A DNA stretch of 64,000 bases. Origin: CAYNJF01 sp964397555 (GTDB lineage Bacteria; Pseudomonadota; Gammaproteobacteria; Berkiellales; Berkiellaceae). The stretch is taken from assembly GCA_964397555.1 (NCBI GenBank), contig CAYNJF010000003.1, forward strand, positions 24,804 to 88,803, written 5' to 3'. Below are positions 58,944 to 64,000 of the stretch, piece after piece. A program made the translations under genes and the position numbers. Every line of letters starts with the position of its first letter. Position 1 is the stretch's first letter. A model generated the notes under the pieces. It saw nothing but the letters and a program-made list of their open reading frames with translations. It was not told the DNA's origin and did no database searches.

Positions 58944-60239
58944 ATGGGACACTCAAGATCAATCTCCGTAGTTGGGTTAGGTTACGTGGGGTTGCCAGTA
59001 GCCGTAGCCTTTGGACAGTCGCAGTCGGTGATTGGGTTTGACATCAGCACTAAGCGTATCGACCAACTTAAAGATGGGATTGATGAAACCCATGAGGTCA
59101 CCAAAGAAGACCTATTAAAAGCCAACATCACATACACCAGCGACTCATCCCAGTTAGCATCAGCTGACTTTCATATCATCGCGGTTCCTACCCCCGTCGA
59201 TGATAACAAAAAGCCCGACATGAGTTATTTAGAAAGTGCTTCCAAGCTGGTCGGCGAGCAATTAAAAAAAGGCGATATTGTGGTTTTCGAGTCCACGGTA
59301 TTTCCAGGGGCCACTGAAGAAATATGCCTGCCTATTTTAGAATCAACCTCAAAGCTTGTTTATGGGGAAGACTTTACTATTGGCTACTCGCCAGAGCGAA
59401 TCAATCCTGGCGATTTAGAGCACCGATTTACCAACATCACCAAAGTCGTCTCAGGCTCTGACGAAGCAACGTTAGAAATTGTGGCCAACGTCTACGAAAG
59501 TGTGGTCGAAGCAGGGGTGCACAGAGCTCAATCCATCAAAGTGGCTGAAGCGGCTAAAGTCATTGAAAACACTCAACGAGATTTGAACATTGCCTTAATG
59601 AATGAGCTTGCCCTGATTTTTCATAAAATGAACATTGATACCGAAGCGGTACTGGAAGCGGCCGGGACCAAGTGGAATTTCCTGCCCTTTAGACCTGGGC
59701 TTGTAGGTGGGCATTGCATTGGGGTTGATCCGTATTATTTAACTGAAAAAGCCAAACAAGTTGGGTACGAACCCGAGGTCATTCTTGCAGGTCGTCGCAT
59801 CAATGATTCCATGGGCCTTTTTATCGCACAAGAGACGATCAAAACCATGATTGCTAATGATGTGCATATCAAAGGCGCTAAAGTGGCTGTCCTTGGTTTA
59901 ACATTCAAAGAGAATTGCCCTGACATGAGAAACTCTAAAGTCAAAGACGTTGTTAATGAGCTCAAAGACTATGGTATTGAAGTGATTTTGCATGATCCAA
60001 TTGCATGCCCTATGGAGGTGCAAGGAATCTATCATCAACCACTGACGTCTTGGGAGCAAATTGACAACGTTGATGCGGTGATCGTATGCGTGGCTCACGA
60101 GCAATACCTTGAATTTGAACCAAGCGTTTTGGTAGATAAAACCAATCCAAATCATGACCCCATCATCATTGATGTCAAGTCAAAACTCGATGCGCATCAC
60201 TTAAGACGTAAGCCTTGCACAAAACTCTGGAGATTATAA
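58944..60239 (+). CDS. Nucleotide-sugar 6-dehydrogenase (TviB/WbpO-like)
   Basis: A 431-residue NAD-dependent enzyme that oxidises a UDP-hexose or UDP-HexNAc to the uronic acid. The Rossmann start is VVGLGYVGLPVAVAFG; the catalytic cysteine is C258 in GLVGGHCIGVDPYY; PERINPGD is the sugar-binding block. Close to TviB/WbpO, which act on UDP-GlcNAc or UDP-GalNAc, but the substrate needs testing. TTCACC (58891-58896), 17 bases, TATATT (58914-58919) is a promoter candidate, with AAGGA before the ATG. The stop overlaps the epimerase start (TAATG), so the two work in one pathway, making a 4-epimerised uronic acid precursor for surface polysaccharide. Confidence 0.9.
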   Translation: MGHSRSISVVGLGYVGLPVAVAFGQSQSVIGFDISTKRIDQLKDGIDETHEVTKEDLLKANITYTSDSSQLASADFHIIAVPTPVDDNKKPDMSYLESASKLVGEQLKKGDIVVFESTVFPGATEEICLPILESTSKLVYGEDFTIGYSPERINPGDLEHRFTNITKVVSGSDEATLEIVANVYESVVEAGVHRAQSIKVAEAAKVIENTQRDLNIALMNELALIFHKMNIDTEAVLEAAGTKWNFLPFRPGLVGGHCIGVDPYYLTEKAKQVGYEPEVILAGRRINDSMGLFIAQETIKTMIANDVHIKGAKVAVLGLTFKENCPDMRNSKVKDVVNELKDYGIEVILHDPIACPMEVQGIYHQPLTSWEQIDNVDAVIVCVAHEQYLEFEPSVLVDKTNPNHDPIIIDVKSKLDAHHLRRKPCTKLWRL

Positions 60240-61249
60240 TGAAGTACTTAGTAACCGGGTGTGCTGGGTTTATCGGATTTTGGACGTGCAAGAAACTTCT
60301 TGGCGAGGGCCATGAGGTCGTTGGTGTCGACAATGTAAACGACTATTACTCCGTCAAGCTTAAAGAGGACAGACTAGCCCAGCTTCAACCCAACGATAAC
60401 TTTTTGTTTGAAAAGCTTGATGTCAGCCATCAAGCCCAGATGGAAACGCTTTTCAGTGAGCATGCCTTTGACTGCATCATTCATTTGGCGGCCCAAGCGG
60501 GTGTACGATATTCGCTCGAGAATCCACATGCTTATATCCAGTCGAATCTTGTTGGGTTTACGCATATCCTTGAAGGAGCACGTCACACCAAGGTGGGGCA
60601 CTTGGTGTATGCATCCTCAAGTTCGGTGTATGGGGCGAACAAGCAGCTGCCTTTTTCCGTCAGTGATAACGTCGATCACCCCGTATCTTTGTATGCGGCC
60701 ACCAAAAAGGCCAATGAGCTCATGGCACACTCGTATGCGCATCTGTATCAGGTGCCTGTGACCGGGCTTCGCTTTTTTACCGTGTATGGCCCTTGGGGGC
60801 GCCCAGATATGGCTTTGTTTAAGTTTGTAAAAGCTATTTTAAACGATGAAACCATTGATGTGTACAATCAAGGAGACATGGTGCGAGACTTCACCTTCGT
60901 CGATGACATCGTTGAAGGAGTGACACGCATTGCCGCAAAACCAGCCTCACCAAACCCATCTTGGTCAGGTCTAAAACCTGATCCGGGAACCAGTTACGCC
61001 CCTTTTAGGGTATACAACATTGGCAACAGTGATCCGGTGTATTTGATGGATTTCATTAAAGCTATTGAGCAAGTCACCAATAAAAAAGCAACCTTAAATC
61101 TTATGCCCATGCAACCGGGAGATGTACCTGCCACTCACGCCGATGTGTCTCACCTTGAGCAGGATTTTGAGTATAGACCCAATACCTCGATTGAGCAGGG
61201 CGTCGCTCGATTTGTGGATTGGTATCGACAATATTATGAACAGGGATGA
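60239..61249 (+). CDS. NAD-dependent nucleotide-sugar 4-epimerase (UDP-glucuronate epimerase type)
   Basis: A 336-residue short-chain dehydrogenase-like epimerase. NAD-binding TGCAGFIG lies at the N-terminus and the catalytic pair is Y152 and K156 in SLYAATKKAN; VYASSSSVYG and FFTVYGPWGRPDM follow. These blocks are typical of UDP-glucuronate 4-epimerases (CapI/LspL-like) rather than WbpP. Together with the dehydrogenase, the likely product is a UDP-galacturonate or an N-acetyl version for LPS or capsule. ATG at 60239 overlaps the upstream stop by one base; an in-frame ATG at 60215 would overlap more. Confidence 0.9.
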   Translation: MKYLVTGCAGFIGFWTCKKLLGEGHEVVGVDNVNDYYSVKLKEDRLAQLQPNDNFLFEKLDVSHQAQMETLFSEHAFDCIIHLAAQAGVRYSLENPHAYIQSNLVGFTHILEGARHTKVGHLVYASSSSVYGANKQLPFSVSDNVDHPVSLYAATKKANELMAHSYAHLYQVPVTGLRFFTVYGPWGRPDMALFKFVKAILNDETIDVYNQGDMVRDFTFVDDIVEGVTRIAAKPASPNPSWSGLKPDPGTSYAPFRVYNIGNSDPVYLMDFIKAIEQVTNKKATLNLMPMQPGDVPATHADVSHLEQDFEYRPNTSIEQGVARFVDWYRQYYEQG

Positions 61250-61297
61250 CAGATAAAGGCTTTAAACATGCCTTAATCAACATCACAAGGAAGTGGT

Positions 61298-64000
61298 ATG
61301 TTAGAGTTTTTGAACTTCGATCTTTCGAGCCCAGAACAAGTAGCTCGAATCAATCGAAAGATTGCGATTCAATTTGAGACCGGCAAAGACGTCGATTTTA
61401 TTCGTTCTTTTAATAAAGATTTGGTTAAACTAAACCGCTGGTTTGAACGTCCGCCAAGCTGTCTAAATCTTATTGAACGACATGATAAGTTGGCCAGCGA
61501 ATACAATCAATCCATGGTCTTAGCCAAAGAAAATTGGGATGAGCGGCGCTCTTATGAGTTGGGTCGTGATGTGGTTCGCAACTTGTCTGTTTTGCGTCGT
61601 GCCTATAATAAATCAGTGGCTGACATTGATCAGTACGAAAGCAAACGGGGCGCGATTGCTAATCTCATGCAGCGCGAGAACAGCGCCTTTACCTTAATCG
61701 AAAAAGACTTGATTCGTGTTAAAGCGGATCAGCAAGAACTCGATCGTTTTTTTAAAATACGAGATCAATGGAAGGCACAGCACCAGTTTGGCTTGTATGA
61801 CTCCAATGACTTGCTATACATTCTTGATGAGTTGCTCGATTTCAAATGGTACTTGGACATCATCACCAAAGCCATTGTCAAAGGGGCTGAAAAAGATGAT
61901 CCATACAAAAAAGTTGCTCGTCACAACCAAAAAATTATCAAAGAGTTAATTGATGCCATCCATTTATCCTTAGCATTGAGCATTGAAGCCTCAAGCATCA
62001 ATAAAGATTTGTACTCCGATGATACGTATGAGCTTTTACTTGATAAGCTGGGTAGTGTGGTTGATCCGCTTATCCTTGAGTCTCGATATGGGCTTAAACG
62101 ATACCAGCGTGTTGGCAGTAAAGGACTTGGACCTCAAAATTTTTTAACCATTGCCAGGCTAATCATCCAAGAGGGCAAGCCTGAGAACGTACAAAAGTTA
62201 TTTAACTCTCGCTGGTTGAATCAAGAAGACATGCCGATTCCGCTAACCGCGCACAATGGACAGGTGGTGCCTTCTGAATTTGTGGACATGATCCCTGAAA
62301 GCATGGGGTATCACCCATCCGCTTGGGTACGATATTTTTTCTTTCGCGCCTACGATAAACTCAATGCATTTACTCAATGGATAAAAAAGCTTTTGGTAGG
62401 GGTTCCAACGCACTCCGTGGTGATCATCAATGAAGCCCAACTCCAATGCAGTCGATTAAAAAAAGATATTGAGTCATGCGAGAGTATTGAGGCCATTGTT
62501 TGTCATACTGGGTTTAAGCTTGGGCTTGACGTTCATGCTCTGATTGAAGTAGAGAAAGAGCGGATACAAAAATTTAAGTTTAACTGGTGGGTTCAAGCGT
62601 TGATGAAGGTCTATGAGTACTCTCAAACCACTCAGCGTTTTCTATGCCGTTATCATCATATGATAGAGGATGTTGAGCAGCACATTCGTGATGACAACGC
62701 CCATGTGGTGCAGCACATCTTGTCCGTCCTTGAGCGTGATTTGATTAAAGAAATCAAGGACAACAGCTTTTCGATGGAAAAAAAAGACTTAGCCAAAGTC
62801 GAGCGTTATGTCCATTGCTATGGAACTGAAGAGGATTTAGAAAAGTTCCATGAGTTGATGAGCCCGTCTCAAATATTCAAAAAATTTAACTTTTTTGTTG
62901 AAGAGAGTCACCGAACGTTTTATCGAGAGATCAATCATGTTGCCCTTGATGGCTTTGTTCGATATGCCAACAAATACTGGAATGATAAAGACATCTTGGC
63001 TGCGGTGGCCATCGTCAATCTGTTGACAGGAGTAGAGGTTCCTGAGGATGAACGTCAAGAGCGAGAATTAGCCGCAAAAATCATTCCTTGGATTGATAAA
63101 GGCGATAAGCCACAAAAAGTACTCGAGCTATTGCAGTACATCGCTAAAGAAATTGTGGCTAAGGTTGCTGATCGAACCAATCCATTAAGTTATCGGTTTC
63201 TTTTACGATTTGCGCCGAAAAGTGCTCAAATGTGGCGTGAAGATCTAAATCGACACCTTCGAAATGAATTTACAAGAGTGTCCGCTTTGTTTCGAGTCTC
63301 TCCTGGTCATGAGGTGGATATCTATCAAAAGCAAAAGAACATGATGAACTATCAGGATTTTCGAAAATACCTCGACTCATTATCCTTTGATGAAAAATAT
63401 CATGAAACTTATGTGAGGGAGTTGGTTCGCATCTCGAGTCGTTATTTGAAGGACTATGAGGGGCACTCAGAGCGATATGGACCCATGGTTTATGAAATTG
63501 CCAAAGCGGCTGATAATCATGACTTATTTTTCCATTGGCTTGCCAAAAGAGCTCGAGTGATCTTGGGGGGGGATAATTTTCACTACATGCACGAGCATGA
63601 ACGTGAGTTGATTGAAGCCTGTTGCGAACATCCTAAGGTAATCCGTTTGATGGAAGGCATCATTAAGGAGTTGCCTTTACCCAAAGATTCAAGATGCTCC
63701 TCGTTCATTGATATGTTTACCGCTAAAGATAAAAAAATTCCTGGCCTCTATTATTCCCGATTGTTTATTGAGCTCATTCAAAGTGGCGACTTTGATCGTG
63801 CGCAAGAGGAAGAGCTGTATTTTTATCAGTATCGAAATGTGGATACCTTTAAAGCCAATGTGGATGCTTTTTTAGTGCTGCACTTGGATTGGATCCGTTC
63901 AGAGGCACGCCACGAACTGCTGGAGGACCCGAAATTTGAAGTCTTTGTTGAAACGTATGCAAGTATGTCGGTGAAACAAAGGTATCGATTATACCGGCTA
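61298..64000 (+). CDS. Large unknown helical protein, cut by the right edge
   Basis: An open frame of 901 codons runs to the last base without a stop. AAGGAAG at 61286-61293 region precedes the ATG, supporting a real gene. The visible protein is helical and highly charged (VARINRKIAIQFETGKDV, and EKKDLAKVERYVHC), with frequent Arg/Tyr/Phe and no recognised motif, membrane segment or signal peptide. It lies 48 bases after the epimerase gene. It may be a large cytosolic or secreted protein; the C-terminus is unseen. Confidence is high that it is coding and low for any function. Confidence 0.75.
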   Translation, partial: MLEFLNFDLSSPEQVARINRKIAIQFETGKDVDFIRSFNKDLVKLNRWFERPPSCLNLIERHDKLASEYNQSMVLAKENWDERRSYELGRDVVRNLSVLRRAYNKSVADIDQYESKRGAIANLMQRENSAFTLIEKDLIRVKADQQELDRFFKIRDQWKAQHQFGLYDSNDLLYILDELLDFKWYLDIITKAIVKGAEKDDPYKKVARHNQKIIKELIDAIHLSLALSIEASSINKDLYSDDTYELLLDKLGSVVDPLILESRYGLKRYQRVGSKGLGPQNFLTIARLIIQEGKPENVQKLFNSRWLNQEDMPIPLTAHNGQVVPSEFVDMIPESMGYHPSAWVRYFFFRAYDKLNAFTQWIKKLLVGVPTHSVVIINEAQLQCSRLKKDIESCESIEAIVCHTGFKLGLDVHALIEVEKERIQKFKFNWWVQALMKVYEYSQTTQRFLCRYHHMIEDVEQHIRDDNAHVVQHILSVLERDLIKEIKDNSFSMEKKDLAKVERYVHCYGTEEDLEKFHELMSPSQIFKKFNFFVEESHRTFYREINHVALDGFVRYANKYWNDKDILAAVAIVNLLTGVEVPEDERQERELAAKIIPWIDKGDKPQKVLELLQYIAKEIVAKVADRTNPLSYRFLLRFAPKSAQMWREDLNRHLRNEFTRVSALFRVSPGHEVDIYQKQKNMMNYQDFRKYLDSLSFDEKYHETYVRELVRISSRYLKDYEGHSERYGPMVYEIAKAADNHDLFFHWLAKRARVILGGDNFHYMHEHERELIEACCEHPKVIRLMEGIIKELPLPKDSRCSSFIDMFTAKDKKIPGLYYSRLFIELIQSGDFDRAQEEELYFYQYRNVDTFKANVDAFLVLHLDWIRSEARHELLEDPKFEVFVETYASMSVKQRYRLYRL

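Noticed and set aside
1..64000. tRNA, rRNA, insertion sequences, integrases and secretion-system genes
   Set aside because: None recognised by eye in either strand; small tRNAs cannot be fully excluded without a dedicated scan.

Overview
The window is chromosomal DNA of a gammaproteobacterium, mid-40s % GC by eye. Four gene blocks match the classical gammaproteobacterial order: purMN divergent from a DUF2066 gene, perM and hda; bamD divergent from rluD-pgeF, with clpB downstream; lpxH-ppiB divergent from cysS; pepA divergent from lptFG. Several proteins align closely with E. coli counterparts (OxyR with C199 and C208 at the same positions, PepA, Uup, ClpB). Interspersed with these are many genes with eukaryote-like or effector-like features. 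This mix suggests a host-associated, probably intracellular lineage such as the Legionellales or relatives. That placement is inference; no 16S rRNA gene, tRNA gene or secretion-system gene is present to confirm it.

Layout. 0-4.5 kb: purine synthesis (purN cut by the left edge, purM), then DUF2066, perM, hda. 4.8-5.7 kb: two tandem paralogues of unknown function. 5.7-7.9 kb: oxyR divergent from ahpC-ahpD, a peroxide-defence module with a visible promoter and an OxyR-like site. 8.2-10.7 kb: a dual-specificity-phosphatase protein with a nuclear-localisation-like N-terminus and C-terminal tandem repeats, then a coiled-coil/amphipathic protein. 10.7-13.1 kb: WrbA-like flavoprotein, ArsC-like protein, TlpA-like lipoprotein, acylphosphatase and a Pal-like lipoprotein. 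13.1-17.4 kb: proS, bamD, rluD, pgeF. 17.4-22.5 kb: five accessory genes (a 753-residue helical protein, a SOUL protein and three coiled-coil proteins) placed between pgeF and clpB. 22.5-30.9 kb: clpB behind a good heat-shock promoter, a DUF455 protein, lpxH, ppiB, cysS and small genes. 31.0-33.7 kb: pssA, leuA and a likely holD. 33.7-40.2 kb: a second accessory stretch with a papain-like protease candidate, an exported amidase, an 838-residue protein with a kinase-site-rich tail, two small downstream genes and an apparent antitoxin-toxin fusion. 40.3-49.2 kb: DASS transporter, prfC, a double-glycine-leader peptide, a COG3687 protein, a repeat lipoprotein with lemA and an M48 protease, and an esterase. 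49.2-57.8 kb: valS, pepA, lptFG, uup. 57.7-64 kb: a proline-rich small protein, an RDD protein, two uronic-acid nucleotide-sugar genes and a large unknown gene cut by the right edge.

How they work together. The housekeeping part covers envelope biogenesis (BamD, LpxH, LptF/LptG, PssA, Pal-like), translation (ProS, CysS, ValS, RF3, RluD, Uup), proteostasis (ClpB, M48, PpiB, PepA) and replication control (Hda, likely psi subunit). The accessory part reads as a scattered set of candidate secreted host-interaction proteins. The strongest cases are the phosphatase at 8.2 kb, the genes inserted between pgeF and clpB, the protease candidate at 33.7 kb and the 838-residue protein at 36.5 kb. No secretion-signal test or homology search was possible, so effector calls are inference from domain type, basic clusters, coiled coils and position.
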